Source: Paraburkholderia diazotrophica (GTDB taxonomy: Bacteria > Pseudomonadota > Gammaproteobacteria > Burkholderiales > Burkholderiaceae). From it: a DNA stretch of 64,000 nucleotides. Within the stretch, counting starts at the first letter, position 1. Each line of letters starts with the position of its first letter. Below the pieces are notes generated by a model. It was not told the DNA's origin, searched no databases, and saw nothing but the letters and a program-made list of their open reading frames with translations. The translations under genes were made by a program, and so were the position numbers. The stretch lies in assembly GCF_900108945.1 (NCBI RefSeq), contig NZ_FNYE01000008.1:1-64000 (forward strand), read 5' to 3'. Below, one piece after another: positions 8,900-17,825 of this stretch.

Positions 8900-9664
8900 A
8901 TGGACATTCTGGTCGAACGCACAGCCGACGTGCTGACGATAGCCTTCAACCGTCCCGACAAGAAGAACGCGATCACGGCCTCGATGTATCAGACGATGGC
9001 CGACGCGCTGGTTCAGGCGCAAGACGATGCTTCGGTGCGCGCGATCCTGATCCGCGGCAGCGTCGGCATTTTCAGCGCGGGCAACGATCTCGAAGACTTC
9101 TTGAAACAGCCGCCCGTCAGCGAAGACTCGCCCGTGTTCCAGTTCCTGCGCGCGATCTCGGCGGCGGAGAAGCCGCTCGTGGCGTCGGTGGCGGGCGCGG
9201 CCATCGGCGTGGGCACGACGCTGCTATTGCATTGCGATTTCGTCTACGCGGCCGACACCGCGATGTTCTCGCTGCCGTTCGCGCAACTGGGCCTGTGCCC
9301 GGAAGCGGCGTCGTCGCTGCTGTTGCAGCGTGTCGCCGGCTATCAGGCGGCCGCCGAAAAGCTGATGCTCGGCGAAGCTTTCGACGCGAAGGAAGCGCAG
9401 CGCATGGGCTTCGTGAACCGGCTGCTGCCCGCCGCCGAAGTGGATGCGTTTGCGATGCAGCAGGCGCAGAAGCTGGCCGCGTTGCCCGCATCGTCGCTGC
9501 GCGTGACCAAGCAGTTGATGAAGCGCGCCGCGCAGCACGAACTGCGCACGCAGATGACCGACGAGGCCGTGCACTTCGCGAAGATGCTGCTCGCGCCCGA
9601 GGCGAAGGAAGCGTTCAACGCGTTCTTCGAGAAGCGCAAGCCGGACTTCCGGCAGTTCGACTGA
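8900..9664 (+). CDS. Crotonase-family protein, enoyl-CoA hydratase or delta3-delta2-enoyl-CoA isomerase
   Basis: A 254-residue crotonase. The oxyanion-hole segments are FSAGNDLEDF and GAAIGVGTTLLLHCDF. The only acidic residue at the active-site position is Glu135 in LGLCPEAASS, which aligns with the LGxSPEGCSS segment of ECI2-type isomerases; the two-glutamate arrangement of true hydratases is not seen. An isomerase that moves double bonds of unsaturated acyl-CoA would complement the upstream FadN/thiolase genes. The start has GAGGAG 11-16 bases upstream. It ends the cluster and converges with fdhD. Confidence 0.8.
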   Translation: MDILVERTADVLTIAFNRPDKKNAITASMYQTMADALVQAQDDASVRAILIRGSVGIFSAGNDLEDFLKQPPVSEDSPVFQFLRAISAAEKPLVASVAGAAIGVGTTLLLHCDFVYAADTAMFSLPFAQLGLCPEAASSLLLQRVAGYQAAAEKLMLGEAFDAKEAQRMGFVNRLLPAAEVDAFAMQQAQKLAALPASSLRVTKQLMKRAAQHELRTQMTDEAVHFAKMLLAPEAKEAFNAFFEKRKPDFRQFD

Positions 9665-9691
9665 GCGTGGACGCGTGAGCGCGAGCCGTCG

Positions 9692-10522
9692 TCAGACGGT
9701 GTCGTAATCGACGTAACTCGACTCGCGGCAGAAGCTCACGAGCCGCACGCCCGCTTCGCGCGCAATCGTAATGGCGAGCGACGACGGCGCCGAAATGGTC
9801 GCGACCATCGGAATGTCGACGCGCGCGGCCTTGCGCACCAGCTCGTAGCTCGCGCGGCTCGACAGGAACACGAAGCCGTCCGTCGTATCGACGCGGTCCA
9901 GCACGAGCCGGCCGATCAGCTTGTCGAGCGCATTGTGGCGGCCGACGTCCTCGAACGCGTAGCGGATCGCGCCCGTCGCGTCGCACCACGCGGCGGCGTG
10001 CAGCCCGCCCGTCATCTTCGTGAGCGCCTGATGCGCGGGCAGCTCCTTCGCGGCCCGAGCGATCGCATCGGGCGCGAGCCGTTGCAGAAAGCCGGTGTCG
10101 GGTATGCGTTCGGGCGTCAGGTCGAGCAGATCGATGCTCTCGATGCCGCACACGCCGCAGCCCGTTCTGCCGGACAGCGCGCGGCGCTTCTCCTTCAGCG
10201 CGGCGAACGCCTGCTGCACGACGGTCAGCTGCACTTCCGCGTGGGGCAATTTGCCGTCGCGGAACTCGACCTCGATGTCCTGAATGTGTGCGCCGCGCTC
10301 GACGATCCCTTCCGAAATCGCAAACCCGACCGCGAACTCCTCCAGATCGCGCGGCGTGCACATCATCACCGCATGCGAGATGCCGTTGAAGACGAGCGCA
10401 ACGGGCCACTCCTGGCCGACATGATCGGCGACCGTTTCGACGGTTTCGACCGCTCCGCCTCGGTGCCGGCGCACCGATTGCTCGATGACGCCCGGCTGTT
10501 CGCCCGTTTCCAGTTCGTTCAC
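9692..10522 (-). CDS. fdhD: Formate dehydrogenase accessory sulfurtransferase FdhD
   Basis: A 276-residue FdhD, which transfers sulfur from a cysteine desulfurase to the molybdenum cofactor so that formate dehydrogenase becomes active. The conserved pair Cys122-Gly-Val-Cys125 (RTGCGVCGIESIDLL) is present, as is the C-terminal segment SRASYELVRKAA. The GTG at 10522 was chosen because GAGGAGC sits just upstream (VNELETGEQPG); the open frame continues further but without a site. No formate dehydrogenase genes are in the window, so the client enzyme is elsewhere. It is divergent from the small protein at 10661. Confidence 0.9.
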   Translation of the reverse strand: MNELETGEQPGVIEQSVRRHRGGAVETVETVADHVGQEWPVALVFNGISHAVMMCTPRDLEEFAVGFAISEGIVERGAHIQDIEVEFRDGKLPHAEVQLTVVQQAFAALKEKRRALSGRTGCGVCGIESIDLLDLTPERIPDTGFLQRLAPDAIARAAKELPAHQALTKMTGGLHAAAWCDATGAIRYAFEDVGRHNALDKLIGRLVLDRVDTTDGFVFLSSRASYELVRKAARVDIPMVATISAPSSLAITIAREAGVRLVSFCRESSYVDYDTV

Positions 10523-10660
10523 CTGCGTGCTCCTCTCGTGCCGTGCAAAGGGTTGCTGTGCTGGGCGGCAGTCGACGGCAGGGCCGCCGCGCCGCAAATA
10601 AGGTTCTAAAATACCTCAGACCGGCTTAGCGCGTTGGCCGCCGAACAAGAGGAATCTGCT

Positions 10661-11137
10661 ATGGGACTCAATGATGCGCCGCTGCTGTTCCACTTCGAGA
10701 TCGAATCTTCGCAGAATTTGAAATTTATCCCGATGGTCGTTCGCTTCAACCTCGACCGTTTCGGGCTGCGGATTTCGCTCGAACAATGGCAGATGCTGCC
10801 GCACGAAGACCGCGCGTTGCTCGCGCGTTTTCCCGTCGACGAGGACACGGCGATCGAGCCGAACTTCGATCACGCGCTCTTCGAAATGATGCGCACGCAC
10901 GCGAACGTCGAGCCCGAGTGGTTCACGCCCGACGATAACCCGGCATGGCGCGACACGGCGGCCGTGCCCGAGACGGTGCTGCATCAGGCGAATCTGGCGA
11001 ACCTGAACCCGCCGGGTGTCGACGACTGGGCGCGGCTCGATCCGTTCAAGCGTTATGTGCTCGCCAAACTGGCGCGCAAGAGCGCGAGCAACCACGATTT
11101 CCTGCCCGCGATGAAGGAATTCGGTCTCGCCGGCTGA
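10661..11137 (+). CDS. Nitrate reductase associated protein family, function unknown
   Basis: A 158-residue protein resembling the small family named for its association with nitrate reductase in cyanobacteria (TIGR02664-like). Visible segments are MVVRFNLDRFGLRISLEQW, the acidic middle, and a C-terminal RLDPFKRYVLAKLARKSASN. No catalytic motif, signal peptide or membrane span is evident. The ATG at 10661 has AGAGGA upstream and is preferred to an in-frame codon at 10634. It is divergent from fdhD, which points to a link with molybdenum enzymes, but its molecular role is not known. The stop codon lies inside a terminator hairpin. Confidence 0.7.
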   Translation: MGLNDAPLLFHFEIESSQNLKFIPMVVRFNLDRFGLRISLEQWQMLPHEDRALLARFPVDEDTAIEPNFDHALFEMMRTHANVEPEWFTPDDNPAWRDTAAVPETVLHQANLANLNPPGVDDWARLDPFKRYVLAKLARKSASNHDFLPAMKEFGLAG

Positions 11138-11156
11138 TCCCGGCGAAAGATTTTTT
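11127..11156 (+). terminator. Rho-independent terminator overlapping the stop of the 10661 gene
   Basis: TCGCCGG at 11127-11133 pairs with CCGGCGA at 11140-11146 around a six-base loop, followed by AAGATTTTTTCG. The stop codon at 11135-11137 is in the loop. Confidence 0.75.
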
Positions 11157-11319
11157 CGTTTTCACACTCAATCTCATCCGAACGCTGCCGTTATCCAAAG
11201 ATGGCGCGTAAGAGCGCTGCGCCCGGCGACGCGTCTTTCGTCCGGGTCGCCCGCGTGCGCCGCCTGAGAACGGCTTCCTCGCGGGTGTCGCCTGCAGGAT
11301 CGAACGACGTTCGGAACCT

Positions 11320-14300
11320 ATGATCTCTTTCCTATCGAAGCGACTGCTGATCAACCTGGCGGTCGTCGTCGCGGCTGTCGGCGCGAACGCCTTCGTCGCG
11401 TACACGCAGATTCGCGGACAGCGCGACGCCGATGAGCGAACGGTCCGCTCGACGGCCATTCGCGAGAATCTCGAAGCTTATCGCGGGACGCTCGAGCACG
11501 GCCTGTCCATGCTCGGCCGCTACGAGGCGGCGGGCGTGCCTGCGCCCGCGAATGCGGGATCGGCGATGTCCGCGACGCTGGCGAAGCTCGAAAAGACGCT
11601 GCGCGACCAGTTGGCGAGCGAACCGGCGATCGCCGCCGAGTTTGGCCGGCTCACGGCCGACGGCAGCCGTCTCCAGCAGGACATCGCGCGCGCGCTCGAC
11701 GGGACGATGGCGCCCGGAGTCGACGACACGCGTGCGTGGGCGGCGCAAGCCTACACGCGCCTCGGCATGGAATCCGACGGTATCGACGAGCGCATCGGCC
11801 GGCTGCGCGACGAGGAGGACCGCGCGCTGAAGGCGGCGCTCGACGAATCGATGCGCGACACGCAGTACGCGACGCTCGTCCTCATCGTGACGATGCTCGC
11901 GGGCAGCGGGCTCCTGATCTACACGTTCGGCGCGCGCGAAAACGTCGCGCGGGAAAAGCTGCGCATCGCGAAGGCACTGCATCGCAACGACGAGCGTTTT
12001 CGCGGGCTGTTCGAAGAGCATCCCGTGCCGATGTACATCTTCGATCGCGACACGCTGCGCTTTCTCGCCGTCAACGCGGCGGCCGTCCAGCAGTACGGCT
12101 ACACGGAGAGCGACTTTCTTTCGATGACGATCCGCGACATCCGTCCGGGTTCCGAGGTCGCGCGGCTCGATTCGCATCTTCAGCGCAGCGACGCGACACC
12201 GGGCGGTCCGCGCACGATGGCGGGCATCTGGCATCACCGCCGCAAGGACGGCTCGCTGATCAGCGCCGACATCTCGTATCACGCGATGACGTTCATGGGC
12301 CGCCCCGCGCTCTTCGTGCTCGCCGACGACGTCACCGAACAGATCAACGCCGAAGCCGAAGCGCAGCGTTCGAACCAGATGCTCGAAACGGTGATCGACA
12401 ACATCCCGCAGCGCATCTTCTGGAAGGGCAAGGATTTGCGCTATCTCGGCTGCAACATGGCGTTCGCTCGCGATGCGGGGCTCGCGTACCCGGAGCAGGT
12501 GATCGGCAAGCGGGACGAGGACATGCCGTGGCGCGCGTTCGCCGACCAGTTGCATCACCACGATGTGGAAGTGATGAGCTCGGGCGTGCCGAAGATGAAC
12601 TTCGAAACCGACGTGGTGATCGACGGCGTGCATCGCACGACGATGACGAGCAAGCTGCCGTTCACCGACGGCGAGGGCCGCGTGATCGGCGTGCTCGGCT
12701 CGTACACGGACATCACGGAGCGCAAGCGCGCCGATCTCGCGCTACGTCTGCAAAGCCGCGCGCTCGATGCGAGCGTCAACGCGATTCTGATCACCGCGCC
12801 TTCGAACGAAGGCAATCTGATCGAATACGTGAACCCGGCGTTCAAGCGCATCACGGGCTACGATCCGCAGGAAGTGATCGGCCAGGACTGCCGCCTGTTG
12901 CAGCGCGACGACCGCAATCAGGACGGCATCGCCGCGATCCGTCAGGCGCTCGCGGCGAACCGCGAGGTGAGCGCGGTGCTGCGCAACTACCGCAAGGACG
13001 GCGCGCTGTTCTGGAATCAGCTGTATATCGCGCCCGTGCCCGATACCGACGGACAGACCACGCACCACATCGCCGTCATCAACGACGTGACGGCGCTGAT
13101 CCGCTATCAGGAGCAGCTCGAATACCAGGCGAACTACGACAGCCTCACGCGCCTGCCGAACCGCAATCTGCTGCGCGACCGCCTGCAACATGCGCTGATC
13201 GTCGCGGAGCGGCATCACAAGGGCGTGGCCGTCGTGTTCATCGATCTCGACGGCTTCAAGAACGTCAACGATAGCCTGGGGCACAGCGTCGGCGACCGTC
13301 TGTTGTCGGTGGTCGCGGACCGTCTCGCGCGTTGCGCGCGGGCGAGCGATACGGTGGCGCGTCATGGCGGCGACGAGTTCGTCATCGTGATGACGGACAC
13401 CGTCGACGAGCAGTCGCTGATCGCGTGGATGGAGCGCGTGCGCGCGTCGATTTCGGAGCCCGTGTGGCTCGACGGCACGGAGCTGTATGTCGGCTGCAGC
13501 ATGGGCGCGAGTCTATTCCCGCAAGACGGCGAAGATGCCGAAACGCTGATGAAGAAGGCCGATCTCGCGATGTATCGCGCGAAAGACATGGGGCGCAACA
13601 CGTTCCAGTTCTATCAGCCGGAGATGAACGTGTCGGCGGGCGCGCGGCTCAACATGGAGCGGCGTCTGCGCCGCGCGCTGCGCGACAACGAATTTCTGCT
13701 GCACTATCAGCCGCAGGTCGATATCGAAACGGGCCAGGTGGTCGGCATGGAAGCGCTCGTGCGCTGGCGCGATCCCGAGGTCGGTCTGATTCCGCCGTCG
13801 CAGTTCATTCCCGTCGCCGAGGAAAGCGGGCTGATCGGGCCGCTGTCCGAATGGGTGCTGCGCGAAGCGTGCCGGCAGAACAAGGCCTGGCAGGACGAAG
13901 GCCTGCCGCCTGCGCGCGTGTCGGTAAATCTGTCGGCGCGGCAGTTCCAGCAGCGCGACATTGCGAAGCTCGTGACGCAGGTGCTCGCGGAGACGGGTCT
14001 CGAGCCGCAGTATCTGGAACTCGAGTTGACCGAGAGCACCATCATGCGCAACGCAGAAGAAGCCGTGACGATGCTCACCGAATTGCACGCGCTCGGCATC
14101 GGCCTCGCCATCGATGATTTCGGCACCGGCTATTCGAGCCTGAGCTATCTGAAGCGCTTCCCTGTGGACCGCTTGAAGATCGACAGATCGTTCGTGTCGG
14201 ACATCGGCGAATCGTCGGACGATGAAACGATCACGTCGGCGATCATCGCGCTGGCGCACTCGCTGAATCTGCAGGTGATCGCGGAAGGCGTGGAGACGTC

Positions 14301-14454
14301 GACGCAGCTCGACTTCCTCAAGGAACGTGCGTGCGACGAGATGCAGGGTTACTTCTTTGCGAAGCCGCTGCCGCACGACGCGATACCCGACATGCTGCAG
14401 AGAAGCGCGGACAATGCCGCGGAAAACGAGGACGTAGCCGCGGCAGACGCCTGA
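11320..14454 (+). CDS. Membrane-anchored PAS-GGDEF-EAL cyclic-di-GMP protein
   Basis: A 1044-residue signalling protein. The N-terminus has a membrane segment (about residues 8-28), a periplasmic helical sensor region, and a second membrane segment (about 186-205). Three PAS-like domains follow: about 220-345, 355-470 and 480-600. The GGDEF motif is intact near residue 683 (ARHGGDEFVIVM), and the EAL motif is intact at Glu811 (MEALVRWRDP) with DDFGTGYSSLSYLKRFPVDR downstream. Both cyclase and phosphodiesterase motifs look usable; which activity dominates cannot be told. It stands alone, 182 bp after the previous gene, and the ribosome-binding site is weak. Confidence 0.92.
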   Translation: MISFLSKRLLINLAVVVAAVGANAFVAYTQIRGQRDADERTVRSTAIRENLEAYRGTLEHGLSMLGRYEAAGVPAPANAGSAMSATLAKLEKTLRDQLASEPAIAAEFGRLTADGSRLQQDIARALDGTMAPGVDDTRAWAAQAYTRLGMESDGIDERIGRLRDEEDRALKAALDESMRDTQYATLVLIVTMLAGSGLLIYTFGARENVAREKLRIAKALHRNDERFRGLFEEHPVPMYIFDRDTLRFLAVNAAAVQQYGYTESDFLSMTIRDIRPGSEVARLDSHLQRSDATPGGPRTMAGIWHHRRKDGSLISADISYHAMTFMGRPALFVLADDVTEQINAEAEAQRSNQMLETVIDNIPQRIFWKGKDLRYLGCNMAFARDAGLAYPEQVIGKRDEDMPWRAFADQLHHHDVEVMSSGVPKMNFETDVVIDGVHRTTMTSKLPFTDGEGRVIGVLGSYTDITERKRADLALRLQSRALDASVNAILITAPSNEGNLIEYVNPAFKRITGYDPQEVIGQDCRLLQRDDRNQDGIAAIRQALAANREVSAVLRNYRKDGALFWNQLYIAPVPDTDGQTTHHIAVINDVTALIRYQEQLEYQANYDSLTRLPNRNLLRDRLQHALIVAERHHKGVAVVFIDLDGFKNVNDSLGHSVGDRLLSVVADRLARCARASDTVARHGGDEFVIVMTDTVDEQSLIAWMERVRASISEPVWLDGTELYVGCSMGASLFPQDGEDAETLMKKADLAMYRAKDMGRNTFQFYQPEMNVSAGARLNMERRLRRALRDNEFLLHYQPQVDIETGQVVGMEALVRWRDPEVGLIPPSQFIPVAEESGLIGPLSEWVLREACRQNKAWQDEGLPPARVSVNLSARQFQQRDIAKLVTQVLAETGLEPQYLELELTESTIMRNAEEAVTMLTELHALGIGLAIDDFGTGYSSLSYLKRFPVDRLKIDRSFVSDIGESSDDETITSAIIALAHSLNLQVIAEGVETSTQLDFLKERACDEMQGYFFAKPLPHDAIPDMLQRSADNAAENEDVAAADA

Positions 14455-14514
14455 TCGCGAGCCTCAGGCGTAAGCGTATCGCGCCACGCAAGGCGGCGTC
14501 CCGATGTTCGAACC

Positions 14515-14922
14515 TCAGTCCAGCCGAGGCAGTGCGCGCGGACGGCGATCGCTGTCCGTCGCGACATACGTGAGGGTCGCTTCCGTGACCTTCACCACTT
14601 CTTCCGCGAGGCTCATACGCTGCGCGTAGACCTCGACGTCGACCGTGACGGACGTGTTGCCCGTCTTCACGATATCCGCGTAGAAAGTCAGCAGATCGCC
14701 GACGAACACCGGCTGCTTGAACACGAACGAATTGACCGCGATTGTCGCGACGCGGCCGTTTGCGCGGCGGCTCGCGGGAATCGAGCCGGCAATGTCGACC
14801 TGCGCCATGATCCAGCCGCCGAACACATCGCCATGGACGTTCGCATCCGACGGTTGTGGGACGACGCGTAGCGCGCACGGTTTCTGCGGGAGTTGGAGAG
14901 TCTCGGTCATCGGGGTATCCAT
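14515..14922 (-). CDS. YciA-like acyl-CoA thioesterase
   Basis: A 135-residue hotdog-fold thioesterase. The segment SDANVHGDVFGGWIMAQVDI matches the YciA/BFIT active-site helix (GDxFGGW, with the catalytic Asp). The family hydrolyses a broad range of short- and medium-chain acyl-CoA thioesters in the cytoplasm. An in-frame ATG four codons in (at 14910) is an alternative start, with only a weak GGAT upstream. The gene runs opposite to its neighbours on both sides and is probably monocistronic. Confidence 0.87.
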   Translation of the reverse strand: MDTPMTETLQLPQKPCALRVVPQPSDANVHGDVFGGWIMAQVDIAGSIPASRRANGRVATIAVNSFVFKQPVFVGDLLTFYADIVKTGNTSVTVDVEVYAQRMSLAEEVVKVTEATLTYVATDSDRRPRALPRLD

Positions 14923-15181
14923 AAAAATCAGTTGAGCCGACAGCGGCAGCGGCGGATCTCACGACAACGGCACGACGGGAACGGCAAACGACGCTGGGTC
15001 AGCGCTGCGAAAGCGGCGCCAGCCGGCTTCTGCGACAATATTGTCGAATCAGGAATTGTACGGGAAAGCGTGTGCTGGAGCGTATCAGGCTCCAGCGCGC
15101 TTCTGGACGTTTCAGGCGCGTAGCCCGTCACATTCCCATCAGTCACGCGTCAACGCGTGCCGGCTCCCCCACAACACAATC

Positions 15182-17071
15182 ATGCGTCGCTATTCCGCTT
15201 CGTCCGAACCGCCGCCGATCTCGAACCAGCCGCGCAACGACTGGCAGACGATCGTCTCGCTGCTGCCATACCTCGCGACGTACAAGTGGCGCGTCGTGCT
15301 GGCGCTCAGTTGCCTGATCGGCGCGAAGGTCGCGAATCTCGGCGTTCCCGTCGTGATGAAGCGCATCGTCGACAGTCTCGCGTCGGTGCAGCATCTGACG
15401 GCGCTCGGGCGCGCGACGAATGCGCCCGGCATCGTGCTGCTCGGCGGCGTCGGGCTGCTGGTGGTCGCGTATGCCGTCGTGCGGCTGTCGACGTCGCTCT
15501 TCACCGAGCTGCGCGAAATTCTCTTCTCGAAGGTGACGGAAAGCGCAGTGCGCCAGCTTGCGCTGAAAGTGTTCCGGCATCTGCATTCGCTTTCGCTGCG
15601 TTTTCATCTGGAGCGGCAGACGGGCGGCATGTCACGCGATATCGAACGCGGCACGCGCGGCATCACGCAACTGATTTCGTACTCGCTGTACAGCATTCTG
15701 CCGACACTCGTCGAAGTCGGTCTCGTGCTGGGCTTTTTCGTCGTCAAGTACGAGGCGTATTACGCGCTCGTCACTTTCGCCGCGCTGGCCGTGTACATCA
15801 CGTACACCGTCAAGGTGACCGAGTGGCGCACGCATTTTCGCCGCACGATGAACGAACTCGATTCGAAGGCGAACTCGCGCGCAATCGATTCGCTGTTGAA
15901 CTACGAGACGGTCAAGTACTTCAACAACGAAGAGTGGGAAGCGACGCGCTACGACGAAAATCTGAAGCGCTATCGCGCGGCGGCGATCAAGTCGCAGAAC
16001 TCGCTGTCGGCGCTGAACTTCGGCCAGCAGGCGATCATCGGCACCGGGCTCGTGTTCATCCTGTGGCGCGCGACGCAAGGCGTGATGGCGGGGCGCCTCA
16101 CGCTCGGCGATCTCGTGCTGATCAATACGTTCATGCTGCAGCTCTACATTCCGCTGAATTTTCTCGGCGTCGTGTATCGCGAGCTGAAGCAGAGTCTCAC
16201 CGACATGGACCGCATGTTCACGCTGCTCGGCGCGTCGCGCGAAGTGCCCGACGCGCCCGATGCGCCGCCGCTCGCCGTGTGCGGCGCGCAGGTCGGCTTC
16301 GAGCACGTGAGCTTTGCGTATGAACCGTCGCGGTCCATTTTGCACGATGTGAGCTTCACGATTCCGGCGGGCACGACGACGGCTGTCGTCGGACATAGCG
16401 GCTCGGGCAAATCGACGCTTGCTCGCCTGCTGTTCCGCTTCTACGATCTGGACCGCGCGACGGGTGGCGCAATCCGTATCGACGGACAGGATATTCGCGA
16501 CGTGACGCAGGATTCGTTGCGGGCGTCGATCGGCATCGTGCCGCAGGACACAGTGCTCTTCAACGACACGATCTACTACAACATCGCGTATGGACGTCCA
16601 ACGGCGACGCGCGACGAAGTGATCGCGGCGGCGCGCGCCGCGCACATCCACGAGTTCATCGAGAGCCTGCCGAAGGGCTACGAGACACCCGTCGGCGAAC
16701 GCGGATTGAAGCTGTCGGGCGGCGAGAAGCAGCGCGTCGCGATCGCGCGAACGGTGTTGAAGAATCCGCCCATTCTGCTCTTCGACGAAGCGACGTCCGC
16801 ACTCGATTCGCGCTCCGAGCGCGCGATCCAGCACGAACTCGATCAGATCGCGCGCGAGCGCACGACGCTCATCATCGCGCACAGGTTATCGACGGTCGTG
16901 CATGCGCAGCAGATCATCGTGATGGACAAAGGGCGCATCGTCGAACGCGGCACGTTTGCTGAGCTGATTTTGATGGGCGGGCTCTTCGCGCAGATGTGGG
17001 CGTTGCAGCAGGAGCGCGCGGCGCACGCCGAAGAAGCGGTCGAAGAGCAGGGGAATGGGGAGGGGCGCTAA
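15182..17071 (+). CDS. ABC transporter, Atm1/heavy-metal type, permease-ATPase fusion
   Basis: A 629-residue half-transporter with an N-terminal six-helix membrane domain (about residues 25-330) and a C-terminal ATPase. Walker A is VVGHSGSGKSTLARLL, the signature is LSGGEKQRVAIARTVL, and Walker B is ILLFDEATSALDS. The membrane domain has NYETVKYFNNEEWE, typical of the Atm1/HMT1 group that exports glutathione-linked sulfur, Fe-S or metal conjugates. ATG 15182 is preferred over an open frame starting 47 codons upstream, whose sequence is low-complexity and unlike the family. It converges with murU; a GGCGCT/AGCGCC hairpin at 17064-17077 overlaps its stop, but no T-run follows. Confidence 0.87.
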   Translation: MRRYSASSEPPPISNQPRNDWQTIVSLLPYLATYKWRVVLALSCLIGAKVANLGVPVVMKRIVDSLASVQHLTALGRATNAPGIVLLGGVGLLVVAYAVVRLSTSLFTELREILFSKVTESAVRQLALKVFRHLHSLSLRFHLERQTGGMSRDIERGTRGITQLISYSLYSILPTLVEVGLVLGFFVVKYEAYYALVTFAALAVYITYTVKVTEWRTHFRRTMNELDSKANSRAIDSLLNYETVKYFNNEEWEATRYDENLKRYRAAAIKSQNSLSALNFGQQAIIGTGLVFILWRATQGVMAGRLTLGDLVLINTFMLQLYIPLNFLGVVYRELKQSLTDMDRMFTLLGASREVPDAPDAPPLAVCGAQVGFEHVSFAYEPSRSILHDVSFTIPAGTTTAVVGHSGSGKSTLARLLFRFYDLDRATGGAIRIDGQDIRDVTQDSLRASIGIVPQDTVLFNDTIYYNIAYGRPTATRDEVIAAARAAHIHEFIESLPKGYETPVGERGLKLSGGEKQRVAIARTVLKNPPILLFDEATSALDSRSERAIQHELDQIARERTTLIIAHRLSTVVHAQQIIVMDKGRIVERGTFAELILMGGLFAQMWALQQERAAHAEEAVEEQGNGEGR

Positions 17072-17098
17072 AGCGCCACTTGCGTGCTCTTCTGACGG

Positions 17099-17818
17099 TT
17101 AGGCGTTCTGCCCCACCAACTGCCGGTCGAGCGCATCGAGTTGCGCCGGCGTCCCGACGTTCTCCCACAACCCTTCATATAGCTCGCCGCTTGCGCGCTT
17201 CTGTGCAATCGCCTCGCGATAATACGGCGTGAGCGCGCGACGCGTCCCCGGCGCGAGGTCGCGAAACATCCGGGTGTCGTAGAGCCCGATGTTGCCGAAC
17301 GTATAGCGCGGCGCGCCTTCCAGTGACAGCACACCGTCGCTGCCCAGCGCGAAATCGCCGTTCGGATGAAACGCGGGATTGGGCACCATCACCAGATGCA
17401 TGCCGGCATCGGCAGCTTCGGCAAGCCGCGCGGCAGGCACACGCAGCGCCGCGTAATCGAAGTCCGCGTACACGTCGCCGCTGACAGCCACGAACACTTC
17501 CGGCTTGCCCGCGTCTTCGAGCAGCGGCAGCGCGCGCGCAATGCCGCCCGCTGTTTCGAGCGGCTCATGTTCGGCGGAATAGCGCAGCGACAGGCCATAC
17601 CGTGAGCCGTCGCCAAGCGCCGCTTCGATCTGCGCGCCGAGCCACGCATGATTGATCACGACGGTCGTGAAGCCGGCGCGCGCGAGCCGTTCGATCTGCC
17701 ACTCGATCAGCGCCTTGCCGCCGACCTTCAAAAGCGGCTTCGGGCAAGTGTCCGTCAGTGGACGCATCCGTTCGCCGCGTCCGGCGGCGAAGATCATCGC
17801 TTTGTTCAAGTTGTTCAC
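17099..17818 (-). CDS. murU: N-acetylmuramate-1-phosphate uridylyltransferase
   Basis: A 239-residue nucleotidyltransferase with the signature MIFAAGRGERMRPLTDTCPK and the metal-binding SGDVYADFD. Together with AmgK it converts MurNAc-1-phosphate to UDP-MurNAc, a peptidoglycan recycling route known from Pseudomonas putida that bypasses the fosfomycin-sensitive MurA step. The GTG at 17818 lies seven bases after the amgK stop and is the likeliest start; TTG or the internal ATG at the conserved MIFAAG are alternatives. Product identity follows from the linkage to amgK and the signature. Confidence 0.87.
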   Translation of the reverse strand: MNNLNKAMIFAAGRGERMRPLTDTCPKPLLKVGGKALIEWQIERLARAGFTTVVINHAWLGAQIEAALGDGSRYGLSLRYSAEHEPLETAGGIARALPLLEDAGKPEVFVAVSGDVYADFDYAALRVPAARLAEAADAGMHLVMVPNPAFHPNGDFALGSDGVLSLEGAPRYTFGNIGLYDTRMFRDLAPGTRRALTPYYREAIAQKRASGELYEGLWENVGTPAQLDALDRQLVGQNA

Positions 17819-17825
17819 CCGTCCG

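Noticed and set aside
17064..17077. GGCGCTAAAGCGCC hairpin between the ABC transporter and murU
   Set aside because: Loop is too small and no T-run follows on either strand, so I do not call it a terminator.
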